Assembly (NCBI RefSeq): GCF_016907435.1 | Contig: NZ_JAFBBZ010000001.1 | Location: forward strand, 2,728,001-2,792,000 | Length of the DNA: 64,000 nt | Direction: 5' to 3' | Source: Nocardioides salarius | Lineage (GTDB): Bacteria > Actinomycetota > Actinomycetes > Propionibacteriales > Nocardioidaceae | Part shown: positions 55,266 to 64,000 of the stretch, in pieces | How the letters are laid out: every line of letters starts with the position of its first letter | Position numbering within the stretch: the first letter of the stretch is position 1 | Translations under genes and position numbers: made by a program | Notes under the pieces: generated by a model | Database searches by the model: none | Seen by the model: only the letters and a program-made list of their open reading frames with translations | Told to the model about the DNA's origin: nothing

Positions 55266-56299
55266 GCAAGGTCCTCGACACCCAGACCTTCAGCGCCCTG
55301 GTCAAGCTGCTGGTCTTCGTGCTGGTCACGCTCCTGGCGACCGGCGTGCTGATCATCACGATCGGCAACATCTCCTTCGCCGACTCCCGGGAGTACAAGG
55401 CCGAGTTCGTCGACGCCACCGGCGTCGTCTCGGGCGACGACGTGCGCGTCGCGGGGGTCAAGGTCGGCACCGTCACGAACGTGGAGGTCGTCGACCGCAC
55501 CCGGGCGCTGGTCAGCTTCGACCTCGAGGAGGCGGTCAGCCTCACCGAGTCGAGCCGGGCCTCGATCCGCTACCGCAACCTGGTCGGGCAGCGCTACATC
55601 TCGCTGACCCAGCAGGTGGGCGAGACGACGGCCCTCGAGGAGGGCGAGACGATCGACGTCTCGAACACCTCGCCGGCGCTCGACCTGACCGTGCTCTTCA
55701 ACGGCTTCAAGCCGCTCTTCCAGGCGCTCTCGCCGGCCGACGTCAACAAGCTGTCCTACGAGGTCGTGCAGGTCTTCCAGGGCGAGGGCGGCACGCTCGA
55801 GAGCCTGCTGGCCAGCACCGCCTCGGTGACCAGCACGCTCGCCGACCGCGACGAGCTGATCAGCGACCTGATCAGCAACCTCGACCAGGTCCTCGACAAC
55901 ATCGCCGACCGCGACGACCAGCTCAGCGACCTGATCGTGAACTTCCGGACCCTGGTCAAGGGGCTCAAGCAGGACCGCGGCGCGATCCTCGGCTCGCTGG
56001 AGCAGATCTCGCTGCTCTCCGAGCAGACCTCGGACCTCGTGGGCGGCATCCGCCAGCCCTTCACCAACGACGTCAAGCAGCTGCGCCGCCTGGCCGGCAA
56101 CATCAACCGCAACAAGGGCGAGCTCGACCGGGCCCTGCAGGTGCTGCCGATCAAGCTCGAGAAGGTCGGCCGGACCGCGATCTACGGCAGCTACTTCAAC
56201 TTCTTCCTCTGCGGCTTCGAGGGACGGGTCCGGCTGCCCGGTGGCAGCCCGGTCCCGGTGAACTTCAACACCGGTGCGGAGAGGTGTGACCTCGGATGA
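55262..56299 (+). CDS. Mce-family protein B (second Mce subunit)
   Basis: A 345-residue Mce protein with an N-terminal helix (LVKLLVFVLVTLLATGVLIITIGNI). The Mce domain is YKAEFVDATGVVSGDDVRVAGVKVGTVTNVEVVDRTRALVSFDLEEAV, with RYRNLVGQRYISLTQ. A long coiled helical stretch with repeated ISDLISNLDQVLDNIADRDDQLSDLIVNFRTLVKGL follows. The C-terminal YFNFFLCGFEGRVRLPGG is typical of MceB. ATG 55262 overlaps the upstream stop by 4 bp. Confidence 0.9.
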   Translation: MSKVLDTQTFSALVKLLVFVLVTLLATGVLIITIGNISFADSREYKAEFVDATGVVSGDDVRVAGVKVGTVTNVEVVDRTRALVSFDLEEAVSLTESSRASIRYRNLVGQRYISLTQQVGETTALEEGETIDVSNTSPALDLTVLFNGFKPLFQALSPADVNKLSYEVVQVFQGEGGTLESLLASTASVTSTLADRDELISDLISNLDQVLDNIADRDDQLSDLIVNFRTLVKGLKQDRGAILGSLEQISLLSEQTSDLVGGIRQPFTNDVKQLRRLAGNINRNKGELDRALQVLPIKLEKVGRTAIYGSYFNFFLCGFEGRVRLPGGSPVPVNFNTGAERCDLG

Positions 56300-57276
56300 C
56301 CCCCTTCCGTGAGCGGAACCCCGTGATCGTGGGGCTGGTGAGCATGAGCGTGCTCGCCGTCCTCCTGGTCGCGGCGTTCCGGGCCCAGGACCTGCCGCTG
56401 ATCGGTGGAGGCGACACCTACTACGCCGAGTTCTCCGAGGCCGGCGGTCTGCAGCCCGACGACGAGGTCCGCATCGCCGGTGTGCGCGTGGGCCAGGTCA
56501 AGAGCATCGAGCTGGCCGACGGCGTCGTGCGGGTGGCCTTCCAGGTCAAGACCGACTCCGGCTTCGGCCCCGACAGCCGCGCCGACATCAAGGTCAAGAC
56601 GCTGCTGGGCTCGATGTACGTCTCGGTGGACCCGGCCGGCTCGGGGCAGCTGGAGGAGGGCGCGACGATCCCGGTCGAGCGCACGTCCTCCCCGTTCGAC
56701 GTGGTCGAGGCCTTCGAGGGCCTCGCCGACACCGCGGGGGAGATCGACACCGACCAGCTCGCGCGCTCGTTGACCACCCTGGCCGACCTGACCCGCAACA
56801 CGCCCGAGGAGTTCCGCGCCGCCCTCGACGGCGTCTCGCGGCTCTCGACCAACATCGCGGCCAAGAACGAGGAGATCGGCAGCCTGCTCACCAACCTCGA
56901 GCGGGTCTCGACCGTGCTCGACGACCGTGACGACGACCTCGTCGACCTGATGCAGGACGCCGACGTCCTCTTCGGTGCCCTGGTGGCGCGACGCGACCAG
57001 ATCCACCGCCTGCTGGTCTCGACCAGCGAGCTCTCCCGCGAGCTGACCCGCCTGGTGCGCGACACCCGCAGCGACCTGCGCCCGGCCCTCGAGGAGCTCG
57101 AGGAGGTGCTGGCGGTGCTGAACAAGAACGAGGACAACATCGACGACAGCATCCGGCTGATGGCGCCGTTCTACCGCGTCTTCGCCAACACCCTGGGCAA
57201 CGGGCCGTGGTTCGACACCTACATCCAGAACTTCCCGCCGATCCCCGAGGTCCTCAACGGAGGTGGCATCTCGTGA
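56296..57276 (+). CDS. Mce-family protein C (third Mce subunit)
   Basis: A 326-residue Mce protein. Anchor helix NPVIVGLVSMSVLAVLLVAAFRAQDL; Mce domain YYAEFSEAGGLQPDDEVRIAGVRVGQVKSIELADGVVRVAFQVK and DIKVKTLLGSMYVSVDPAGS. The helical region ends in the RIYRVF..TLGNGPWFD-type motif (MAPFYRVFANTLGNGPWFDTYIQN) seen in MceC. ATG 56296 overlaps the upstream stop (4 bp). The C-terminus lacks the long disordered tail of some MceC proteins. Confidence 0.9.
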   Translation: MTPFRERNPVIVGLVSMSVLAVLLVAAFRAQDLPLIGGGDTYYAEFSEAGGLQPDDEVRIAGVRVGQVKSIELADGVVRVAFQVKTDSGFGPDSRADIKVKTLLGSMYVSVDPAGSGQLEEGATIPVERTSSPFDVVEAFEGLADTAGEIDTDQLARSLTTLADLTRNTPEEFRAALDGVSRLSTNIAAKNEEIGSLLTNLERVSTVLDDRDDDLVDLMQDADVLFGALVARRDQIHRLLVSTSELSRELTRLVRDTRSDLRPALEELEEVLAVLNKNEDNIDDSIRLMAPFYRVFANTLGNGPWFDTYIQNFPPIPEVLNGGGIS

Positions 57277-58424
57277 GCGCCGTCCGCCGCTTCGCCGCGC
57301 CGCTGGTCATCGTGGCCCTGCTGCTCGCCGCCGCGCTGACCTTCCTCGGCGGTGAGGACCCCAAGATGCTGACCGCGCAGTTCCCGCGCACCGTCTCGGT
57401 CTACGAGGGCTCCGACGTGCGGGTCCTGGGCGTGCCGGTGGGCCAGGTCGAGACCGTGGTGCCCTCCGGCACCGAGGTCGTGGTGACGATGTCCTACGAC
57501 GCCGACGTGCAGGTGCCGGCCGACGCCAGCGCCGTGATCATCGCGCCGTCGATCGTGGGCGACCGCTACATCCAGCTGACCCCGGTCTACGAGGAGGGCG
57601 ACGAGCTCGCCGAGGGCGAGATCCTGGGCGTCGACCGCACCTCGGTCCCGCTCGAGCTCGACGACATCTACGCCAGCCTCGACCGTCTCAACGTGGCGCT
57701 GGGCCCCGAGGGCGCCAACAAGAACGGTGCGCTCAACGACCTGCTGCAGGTCACCGCCGAGAACTTCGGTGGCCAGGGCGCGGCGTTCAACCAGACGATC
57801 GGCGACTTCAGCCGGCTCTCGGAGACCCTCGACGACAACAAGGACGAGCTGTTCTCCTCGCTCAGCGAGGTGCAGGCGTTCGTCAGCACCCTGGCCGAGA
57901 ACGACACCACGGTGCGCCAGTTCAACCGTTCGCTGGCCGACGTCTCCGAGCTGCTGGCCGGTGAGCGCGACGAGCTCGCCGGCTCGCTGGCCAACCTGTC
58001 GACGGCCCTGGGCGAGGTCAACGACTTCGTCAAGACCAACCGCGACGTGCTGGGGCGCGACATCAAGGGCCTGAACCGGGTCGCGAAGGTGCTGGTCAAG
58101 CAGCGCAACAACCTCGACGAGGTGCTCGGCGTGGCGCCCCTGGCGCTCAACAACCTGTACCTGACCTACAACCCGCAGGCCGGCACCCTCGACACCAACG
58201 CCAACATCGGCAACATCGAGAGCCAGCTCGTGAACGACCCCGCGCTCCTGCTGTGCACCGTGGTCAACTCCGTCGACCCCACCGGCGGCCTGTGCGACCT
58301 GGTGCAGGACACGCTGCCCCGGCCCGGCGCGCTCGACGCCCTGCGCGGCTCCGGTGCCGGCGCCGCACCTGCCGCCGACCCGTTCGACCCGACCCTGGGT
58401 GGTCTCGTGGAGGTGACCCGCTGA
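57273..58424 (+). CDS. Mce-family protein D (fourth Mce subunit)
   Basis: A 383-residue Mce protein. N-terminal helix RRFAAPLVIVALLLAAALTFLGG, then the Mce domain LTAQFPRTVSVYEGSDVRVLGVPVGQVETVVPSGTEVVVTMSYDADV and APSIVGDRYIQLTPVY. The long helical region shows repeats such as LSEVQAFVSTLAENDTTVRQFNRSLADVSELLAGERDELAGSLANLSTAL. A Gly/Ala/Pro-rich tail follows. GTG 57273 overlaps the upstream stop by 4 bp. Position four of six corresponds to MceD. Confidence 0.9.
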   Translation: MSAVRRFAAPLVIVALLLAAALTFLGGEDPKMLTAQFPRTVSVYEGSDVRVLGVPVGQVETVVPSGTEVVVTMSYDADVQVPADASAVIIAPSIVGDRYIQLTPVYEEGDELAEGEILGVDRTSVPLELDDIYASLDRLNVALGPEGANKNGALNDLLQVTAENFGGQGAAFNQTIGDFSRLSETLDDNKDELFSSLSEVQAFVSTLAENDTTVRQFNRSLADVSELLAGERDELAGSLANLSTALGEVNDFVKTNRDVLGRDIKGLNRVAKVLVKQRNNLDEVLGVAPLALNNLYLTYNPQAGTLDTNANIGNIESQLVNDPALLLCTVVNSVDPTGGLCDLVQDTLPRPGALDALRGSGAGAAPAADPFDPTLGGLVEVTR

Positions 58425-59833
58425 TGCGCCGGACCCGACTCGTGCTGGCGATGGTGGCGGCCTCGCTCACCCTGAGCGCCTGCGACTTCGACGTCTACCA
58501 GCTGCCGCTGCCCGGCGGCACCGACACGGGCGACGACCCGATCACGGTGACCGTGCAGTTCCGCGACGTCCTCGACCTGGTCCCCAAGTCGACGGTCAAG
58601 CTCAACGAGGTCGACGTGGGGAAGGTGACCGACATCGAGCTCGACGGCACCGTCGCCGAGGTCACCCTCGAGCTGCGGGGCGACACCGACCTGCCCGACG
58701 AGCCGCTGGCCGAGATCCGCCAGACCAGCCTGCTCGGCGAGAAGTTCGTCTCGCTCTCGGCCCCCGCCGACGGTGGCAGCGGAGAGCTCGGTGACGGCGA
58801 CGTGATCCCGCTCGACCGCACGGGTCGCAACCCGGAGGTCGAGGAGGTCCTGGGCGCGCTCAGCCTGGTCCTCAACGGCGGCGGCGTGGCCCAGCTCAAG
58901 ACCATCACCCAGGAGCTCAACCTGGCCCTGGAGGGCCGCGAGGACGCCGCGAAGTCGGTGCTGACCCAGGTCGACACCCTCGTGGGCACCCTCGACGACA
59001 ACAAGGCCGACATCGTCGACGCCATCGCGCGGCTCAACGACCTCGCGCTCGCGGTCCGGGGCCAGCAGGACGACATCAACCTGGCCCTCGACGAGCTGCC
59101 GACCGCCCTGGTCTCCCTGGACCGCCAGCGCGAGGACCTGGTCAGCATGCTCCAGGCGCTCGACCGGCTCGGCGACGTGGGCGTGCGGGTGATCCGCCGG
59201 ACCAAGCAGGACACCATCGCCACCCTCACCCAGCTGCAGCCGGTGCTGACCGAGCTGGCCGACTCCGGCGACGCCTTCGTCAAGGCGTTCAACGTGTTCC
59301 TGACCTACCCGTTCGTCGACGAGGTCGTGGGGCGCGACCCGCAGGTCGCGCGCAACCTGCACATGGGCGACTACACCAACCTCGACATCCAGCTCGAGAT
59401 CGACCTGTCCGGCGGCATCACCGGCATCCCGACCGAGCTGCCCACGGTGCTGCCGACCGACCTCGACCCGACCAAGCTCCTCGGCGACGTGGCCGCGTGC
59501 CTGCAGAGCGGCAGCCTGACCTCGGACGCCTGCCAGAAGGTGCTCGCGACCCCCGAGAAGCTGCTGAGGCTGCAGGAGGTCTGCCTGAAGAAGAAGAACA
59601 AGAAGACCGTGGTCTGCCAGATCATCAACGCCAACCTGCCCGGCCTGCCGAACCTCGGCGGCGGCGGCGGCGGTGGCGGTGAGGGTGGTGGGGGCCTGCC
59701 CGAGCTGCCCATCGTCGGGGGCCTGCTGCGCCCCGGCTTCGACCCCGAGCGCGGCCCGACGATGGCCGAGCTCGCCGCGATCTACGACGAGGACCTCGTG
59801 ACCCTGCTCGTGCCCGGGATGGTGGCCCGATGA
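58424..59833 (+). CDS. Mce-family lipoprotein E (fifth Mce subunit)
   Basis: A 469-residue lipoprotein. The signal is MRRTRLVLAMVAASLTLSAC with the lipobox LSAC and acylated C20, as in mycobacterial MceE (LprK type). The Mce domain follows: VTVQFRDVLDLVPKSTVKLNEVDVGKVTDIELDGTVAEVTLEL and IRQTSLLGEKFVSL. The helical part is followed by a C-terminal region with a Lys-rich stretch (KKKNKKTVV) and a poly-glycine run (about 59657-59695) before PELPIVGGLLRPG. ATG 58424 shares a base with the upstream stop. Confidence 0.9.
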   Translation: MRRTRLVLAMVAASLTLSACDFDVYQLPLPGGTDTGDDPITVTVQFRDVLDLVPKSTVKLNEVDVGKVTDIELDGTVAEVTLELRGDTDLPDEPLAEIRQTSLLGEKFVSLSAPADGGSGELGDGDVIPLDRTGRNPEVEEVLGALSLVLNGGGVAQLKTITQELNLALEGREDAAKSVLTQVDTLVGTLDDNKADIVDAIARLNDLALAVRGQQDDINLALDELPTALVSLDRQREDLVSMLQALDRLGDVGVRVIRRTKQDTIATLTQLQPVLTELADSGDAFVKAFNVFLTYPFVDEVVGRDPQVARNLHMGDYTNLDIQLEIDLSGGITGIPTELPTVLPTDLDPTKLLGDVAACLQSGSLTSDACQKVLATPEKLLRLQEVCLKKKNKKTVVCQIINANLPGLPNLGGGGGGGGEGGGGLPELPIVGGLLRPGFDPERGPTMAELAAIYDEDLVTLLVPGMVAR

Positions 59834-61119
59834 TCACCCGCCGCACCAAGCTCCAGCTGATGGTCTTCGTGATCATCACGCTCGTGGGCGTCTCCTACGT
59901 CGGGGCGCGCTACGCCCAGCTCGACCGGCTGTTCTACGACAGCTCCTACACCGTGGTCGCGCACCTCGAGCGCTCCGGCGGCATCTTCGCCGGCGGCGAG
60001 GTCACCTACCGGGGCGTGGGCGTGGGCCGGGTCGACAAGCTCGAGCTCACCGACGAGGGCGTCGACGCCTACCTCTCGATCGAGAACGACTACGACTCGA
60101 TCCCCGCCGAGACCCTGGCGGTGGTCGGCAACCGGTCCGCGGTCGGCGAGCAGTACGTCGAGCTGCAGCCGAAGGTGGAGACCGAGCCCTACCTCGAGCA
60201 GGGCTCCGAGATCGCGCTCGAGGACACCCGCACCCCCATCGCGACCGAGGTGCTGCTCGAGAACCTCTCGACCACTGTCGGCTCGGTCGACCGGGGTGCG
60301 CTGCGCACCACGGTCAGCGAGCTGGGCGAGGCCTTCGCCGGCACGGGGGAGGACCTGCAGCGCATCATCGACACCGGCAACTCCTTCATCGAGACCGCCA
60401 ACGACAACTTCGACGTCACCACCGCGCTGATCCGCGACGCCAACGTCGTCCTCAACGGCCAGATCGCCTCCGAGAGCGCGATCCGCACCTTCGCCGACCA
60501 GCTCGCGCTCTTCTCCGGCACCCTGGCCGAGGCCGACCCCGACCTGCGCCGCCTGATCGCCAACGGCTCGCCCGCCGCGGTGCAGCTGCGCGGCCTCATC
60601 GAGGACAACCGGGTCGAGCTCGGCAGCCTCGTCAACAACCTCGTCACCACCGGTGAGGTCGTGGTGCGCCACCTCGACGGCATCGAGCAGCTGCTGGTGA
60701 TCTACCCCTACGTCGTCGAGGGCGGCTTCACCGTCGTCTCGAAGTCCCCCGACACCGGGCTCTACGACGCGCACTTCGGGCTGATCATCACCGACACCCC
60801 GATCTGCCACGACGGCTACCAGAGCACCGACACGCGTCCGCCGCAGAACGGCGAGAACCGCCCGATGAACGAGGACGCGCGCTGCGCCGAGCCGCCGGCG
60901 CAGAGCAACGCGCGAGGCGCCCAGAACGTCTACCCCCGCCCCGCGGCGTCCTTCGACCCGTCGTCGGTGGTGGCCTCCTTCGACCCGGACTCCGGCGAGC
61001 TGACCTGGGGCGAGCGCCCCCCGGCGGCGTTGTCGGCACCGGGTAGCGTGGCCCCGCCCACGCTCGGTAAGGAGTCCTGGAAGTGGTTGTTCCTCCAGCC
61101 GCTCGTCGCCGACCGGTGA
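59830..61119 (+). CDS. Mce-family protein F (sixth Mce subunit)
   Basis: A 429-residue Mce protein. N-terminal helix LQLMVFVIITLVGVSYVGARYAQL; Mce domain YTVVAHLERSGGIFAGGEVTYRGVGVGRVDKLELTDEGVDAYLSI and NRSAVGEQYVELQPK. The C-terminal third (YVVEGGFTVVSKSPDTGLYDAHFGLII, then a Cys-containing hydrophilic tail) fits MceF. ATG 59830 overlaps the upstream stop by 4 bp. With MceA to E it completes the set of six. Confidence 0.9.
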   Translation: MITRRTKLQLMVFVIITLVGVSYVGARYAQLDRLFYDSSYTVVAHLERSGGIFAGGEVTYRGVGVGRVDKLELTDEGVDAYLSIENDYDSIPAETLAVVGNRSAVGEQYVELQPKVETEPYLEQGSEIALEDTRTPIATEVLLENLSTTVGSVDRGALRTTVSELGEAFAGTGEDLQRIIDTGNSFIETANDNFDVTTALIRDANVVLNGQIASESAIRTFADQLALFSGTLAEADPDLRRLIANGSPAAVQLRGLIEDNRVELGSLVNNLVTTGEVVVRHLDGIEQLLVIYPYVVEGGFTVVSKSPDTGLYDAHFGLIITDTPICHDGYQSTDTRPPQNGENRPMNEDARCAEPPAQSNARGAQNVYPRPAASFDPSSVVASFDPDSGELTWGERPPAALSAPGSVAPPTLGKESWKWLFLQPLVADR

Positions 61120-61793
61120 CGAACGACGCCCCGACGACCGAGCGGTCCCGCACCGCCTCGCCCGGCTTCCGGCTCGCCCTGGCCGGGCTGCTGTCCGTGC
61201 TCCTGGTGAGCGGTGTGGTGGTGGTCGGCTACGTGGTGGCCACCCGCAGCTCCAGCACCGACGGCAACCTCGTCGAGCGGGTCTCCAACGTCGCGCAGGG
61301 CCGCAACGAGATCCAGGACGAGCGCGAGCGCGTCATGGACGTGGCCAGCCAGTTCATGCTCAGGGTCAACACCTACGGCCCCGACCTCCTCGACGACGAC
61401 GGCCAGATGCCCGAGTGGCGCGAGCTGGTCACCGACCTCATCACCGCCAAGTTCCGCACCGACTTCGAGGAGCAGGCCGGCACGGCCGAGCAGCTGGTCG
61501 CCCAGAGCGGCGTCCGGCGCACCAGCGAGGTCTACGCGGTCGGGGTCTCGACGATGGACGCCGACTCCGCCACCGCGCTGGTGGCCGGCCAGTTCACCAA
61601 CGCGATCGCCCAGGGCGACGAGGACCCCGTGGAGAGCCCGCCGGCGCAGTTCCGGGTGCGGGTCGAGCTGGTCGAGGTCGGCGGCGAGTGGCAGGTCGAC
61701 GCCTTCGACCAGGTCACCGGCGGCGCAGCCGCGCCGAGCGGGACCACCGAGGAGCCGGCGCCCGGCGACGACAGCGACGGGGGAGAGCAGTGA
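61116..61793 (+). CDS. Mce-associated membrane protein
   Basis: A 225-residue protein: short hydrophilic N-terminus, one helix (GFRLALAGLLSVLLVSGVVVVGYVVATRSSS), and a soluble domain (AQGRNEIQDERERVMDVASQFMLRVNTYGPDLL, then LITAKFRTDFEEQAGTAEQLVAQSGV, YAVGVSTMDADSATALVAGQF and FRVRVELVEVGGEWQVDAFDQV). This matches the Mas/Mam proteins encoded after mceF in mycobacteria, thought to stabilise Mce complexes. GTG 61116 overlaps the mceF stop by 4 bp. An in-frame GTG lies 33 bp upstream, inside mceF. Confidence 0.85.
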   Translation: MTNDAPTTERSRTASPGFRLALAGLLSVLLVSGVVVVGYVVATRSSSTDGNLVERVSNVAQGRNEIQDERERVMDVASQFMLRVNTYGPDLLDDDGQMPEWRELVTDLITAKFRTDFEEQAGTAEQLVAQSGVRRTSEVYAVGVSTMDADSATALVAGQFTNAIAQGDEDPVESPPAQFRVRVELVEVGGEWQVDAFDQVTGGAAAPSGTTEEPAPGDDSDGGEQ

Positions 61794-62569
61794 GCACCAC
61801 GGGGGCCAGCTGGTACGACGTGCTCGGCGTCGAGCGCGGCGCGAGCACCGAGGAGGTGCGTGCCGCGTGGCGCTCGGGGATCGCCGACCTCGACCCCAGC
61901 GAGCGCCGCTTCCGCCTGCTGAACCAGGCCGCGGAAGTGCTGCTCGACCCCGAGCGGCGCGCCGAGCACGACGCGGCCCTCGCCGCCGACGAGCCCGCCG
62001 ACGAGCCGGCCCCTGCGCCGACCGCGACGCCGACCGCGACGGCGAGCCGGCTGCCGCTGGTGCCCGGCTGGGCGCTCGTGGTGCTCGTGGTGCTGGCCGT
62101 TCTCTCGGTGGGCGCGGCGGCGCTGGTGTGGGCCCAGCCCAACGAGCGCGTGGTGGCCTCGGCGAGCGGCGGCAACGAGATCGAGGAGTCGGCCGAGCAG
62201 GCCCGCGCCGTGGCCGAGCGCGCCGTCGGGCCGGTGCTCTCCTACGACTACCGCTCCTTCGACGAGTCCACCGCCGCGGCGCGCTCCTACATGACTCCCG
62301 CCTACCAGGAGGAGTACGACAAGCTGGTCGCCGCCCTCGAGCCGAACCTCGAGGAGGTCCAGCCGGTCGTGGAGGTCGACGTCGTCGACTCGGCGGTGGT
62401 GCGCACCGGCGACGACCGCGTCGACGTGCTCGTCTTCGTCAACCGTCCGACCCTGCGCAAGGGCATGGACGAGCCGGAGGTCTACAAGGACCAGGTCACG
62501 CTGCGAATGGTGCGTGAGGACGGCCGCTGGCTGGTCGGCGCCCTGTCCACCAACCAGCTGCAGGAGTGA
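61790..62569 (+). CDS. Mce-associated membrane protein with N-terminal J-like domain
   Basis: A 259-residue protein. The first ~65 residues resemble a J-domain (SWYDVLGVERGASTEEVRAAWRSGIADLD, FRLLNQAAEVLLDPERRAEHDAAL), but the HPD tripeptide needed to stimulate DnaK is missing. An Ala/Pro/Thr linker and one membrane helix follow (PGWALVVLVVLAVLSVGAAALVWAQ). The C-terminal part is a Mas/Mam-type domain (AEQARAVAERAVGPVLSYDYRSFDESTAAARSYMTPAYQEEYDKL, ending VREDGRWLVGALSTNQLQE). GTG 61790 overlaps the previous stop by 4 bp. It is the last gene of the mce operon. Confidence 0.8.
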   Translation: MSTTGASWYDVLGVERGASTEEVRAAWRSGIADLDPSERRFRLLNQAAEVLLDPERRAEHDAALAADEPADEPAPAPTATPTATASRLPLVPGWALVVLVVLAVLSVGAAALVWAQPNERVVASASGGNEIEESAEQARAVAERAVGPVLSYDYRSFDESTAAARSYMTPAYQEEYDKLVAALEPNLEEVQPVVEVDVVDSAVVRTGDDRVDVLVFVNRPTLRKGMDEPEVYKDQVTLRMVREDGRWLVGALSTNQLQE

Positions 62570-62653
62570 GCCGGCCCCGGCGAGGGTGCTTGACCCCGCC
62601 CGGCGCAAGGCTCATCATCTTGGGGACATCCATCGTCTCGGTGCGTGCAGATC

Positions 62654-62682
62654 TTGTCGCGCCTGTGATCTTCGGGTAACGT
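62654..62682 (+). promoter_or_regulatory. rpoB promoter
   Basis: TTGTCG (62654-62659) and TAACGT (62677-62682) with an exact 17-bp spacer fit the actinobacterial housekeeping promoter. The start site would leave a leader of about 90 bp before the TTG start of rpoB. The gap 62570-62653 shows no other gene. Confidence 0.65.
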
Positions 62683-62782
62683 AGCGCTTTGCGCCTGCCC
62701 TCAAATGCCCTCAAGCCTGCCCGGTGGCTGTGTGGTGGTGGACTGGCGCCATCGATGAGCAGACCCGTCGAAGGACTCACTC

Positions 62783-64000
62783 TTGGCCGCGCGCTCCGCA
62801 TCCGCCGTTTCTCGTGCAACCCGCCGCATCTCGTTCGCGAAGATCGCAGAACCTCTCGAGGTTCCCCAGCTCCTCTCCCTCCAGACCGACAGCTTCGACT
62901 GGCTGGTCGGCAACGACAAGTGGACCGCCGAGGTCGAGCGTCGCCGCGCCAACGGTGACGACGTCTCGGAGAAGTCCGGTCTGACCGAGATCTTCGAGGA
63001 GATCTCGCCGATCGAGGACTTCAGCGAGACCATGTCGCTCTCGTTCGAGAACCCGGTCTTCTACGACCCGAAGTACACCGTGGACGAGTGCAAGGAGAAG
63101 GACTTCACCTACTCCGCACCGCTCTACGTCTCCGCGGAGTTCACCAACAACGACACCGGTGAGATCAAGGGCCAGACGGTCTTCATGGGCGACTTCCCGC
63201 TCATGACCCCCAAGGGCACGTTCGTCATCAACGGCACCGAGCGTGTCGTGGTCTCCCAGCTGGTCCGCAGCCCGGGCGTCTACTTCGAGCGCTCGGCCGA
63301 CAAGACGTCCGACAAGGACATCTACACCGCCAAGCTCATCCCCAGCCGCGGCGCCTGGCTGGAGTTCGAGATCGACAAGCGCGACCTCGTCGGCGTGCGT
63401 CTGGACCGCAAGCGCAAGCAGAACGTCACGGTGCTGCTCAAGGCCCTCGGCTGGACCAACGAGCAGATCCGCGAGGAGTTCGGCCAGTACGAGTCGATGA
63501 TGCTCACGCTGGAGAAGGACCACACCGAGACGCAGAAGGACGCGCTGCTCGACATCTACCGCAAGCTGCGTCCGGGCGAGCCCCCCACCGAGGAGGCCGC
63601 CCAGACCCTGCTGAACAACTACTACTTCAACCCCAAGCGCTACGACCTGGCCAAGGTCGGTCGCTACAAGATCAACAAGAAGCTGGGCCTGACCGAGGCC
63701 TTCGACCAGCAGACGCTGACCGTCGACGACGTCGTCGCGGCGATCCGCTACATCGTCGCGCTGCACGACGGCCGCGAGGAGGTCGAGGCGCCCGCGGGCC
63801 CGCTCGACATCGCGGCCGACGACATCGACCACTTCGGCAACCGCCGCATGCGCACCGTGGGCGAGCTGATCCAGAACCAGCTGCGCACCGGCCTGGCCCG
63901 CATGGAGCGCGTGGTCCGCGAGCGGATGACGACCCAGGACGTCGAGGCCATCACGCCGCAGTCGCTGATCAACATCCGCCCGGTGGTCGCGGCGCTGAAG
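62783..64000 (+). CDS. rpoB: DNA-directed RNA polymerase subunit beta (partial, N-terminal 406 codons)
   Basis: The frame runs open to the window end. From TTG 62783 it reads [44 protein letters not shown], the standard actinobacterial RpoB start, with GAAGGAC (62770-62776) upstream. Further landmarks are [97 protein letters not shown] and [31 protein letters not shown] at the edge. The rifampicin region lies beyond the window. Confidence 0.96.
   Translation, partial: MAARSASAVSRATRRISFAKIAEPLEVPQLLSLQTDSFDWLVGNDKWTAEVERRRANGDDVSEKSGLTEIFEEISPIEDFSETMSLSFENPVFYDPKYTVDECKEKDFTYSAPLYVSAEFTNNDTGEIKGQTVFMGDFPLMTPKGTFVINGTERVVVSQLVRSPGVYFERSADKTSDKDIYTAKLIPSRGAWLEFEIDKRDLVGVRLDRKRKQNVTVLLKALGWTNEQIREEFGQYESMMLTLEKDHTETQKDALLDIYRKLRPGEPPTEEAAQTLLNNYYFNPKRYDLAKVGRYKINKKLGLTEAFDQQTLTVDDVVAAIRYIVALHDGREEVEAPAGPLDIAADDIDHFGNRRMRTVGELIQNQLRTGLARMERVVRERMTTQDVEAITPQSLINIRPVVAALK

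Overview
This is chromosomal DNA from a high-GC actinobacterium. The gene families and their order best fit Nocardioides or a close relative in Propionibacteriales. GTG and TTG starts and 4-bp stop/start overlaps are common, and the arrangements tRNA-Thr/tRNA-Met/rpmG/hadAB, tRNA-Trp/secE/nusG/rplKA, rplJL and rpoB are typical of Actinobacteria. The genus is inferred, since no 16S gene lies in the window. Apart from one IS30 element, base composition looks uniform and I see no prophage, CRISPR array or biosynthetic gene cluster.

Layout. (1) 1-16603: the end of nuoA, then nuoB to nuoN (respiratory complex I), followed with a 4-bp overlap by a polyprenyl diphosphate synthase that probably makes the menaquinone side chain. 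(2) 16688-21379, minus strand: a RarD-type permease, the 2-oxoacid:ferredoxin oxidoreductase genes korA and korB, and a YajQ protein. (3) 21529-25184: tRNA-Tyr, a secreted DUF3494 (ice-binding-like) protein with a possible sorting signal, a class F-like sortase, and a secreted LVIVD-repeat protein. (4) 25205-27003, minus strand: a siderophore-interacting protein and a CpdA-like phosphodiesterase behind a probable IdeR/DtxR box. (5) 27046-30237: homogentisate catabolism, with fumarylacetoacetase and an unnamed gene diverging from homogentisate dioxygenase. (6) 30249-35511: a ROK repressor diverging from zwf-edd-eda, the Entner-Doudoroff route. (7) 35515-37294: an IS30 element and a DUF1905 gene, flanked by two short arrays of the same 22-bp repeat in opposite orientation. 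(8) 37309-41456: pirin, tag, lrgA/lrgB-like genes and an amidase. (9) 41518-51180: tRNA-Thr, tRNA-Met, rpmG, two MaoC-type dehydratases (hadA/hadB-like), murB, a DUF4190 protein, adenosine deaminase, tRNA-Trp, secE, nusG, rplK, rplA, an aspartate-type aminotransferase, and rplJ-rplL with an L10 leader. (10) 51392-62569: a complete Mce lipid-import operon (Mkl ATPase, two YrbE permeases, six Mce proteins, two associated membrane proteins). (11) 62783-64000: the first 406 codons of rpoB, from a TTG start.

Functionally the window joins respiration (complex I, quinone side chain, ferredoxin reduction by KorAB), carbon entry (homogentisate, Entner-Doudoroff, Mce lipid import) and the core transcription/translation locus. 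The points most worth following are the unnamed gene in the homogentisate operon, which lacks a recognisable maleylacetoacetate isomerase; the DUF3494/sortase pair; a J-like domain fused to an Mce-associated membrane domain; the full mce operon at the rplL-rpoB junction; and the 22-bp repeats around the IS30 element.
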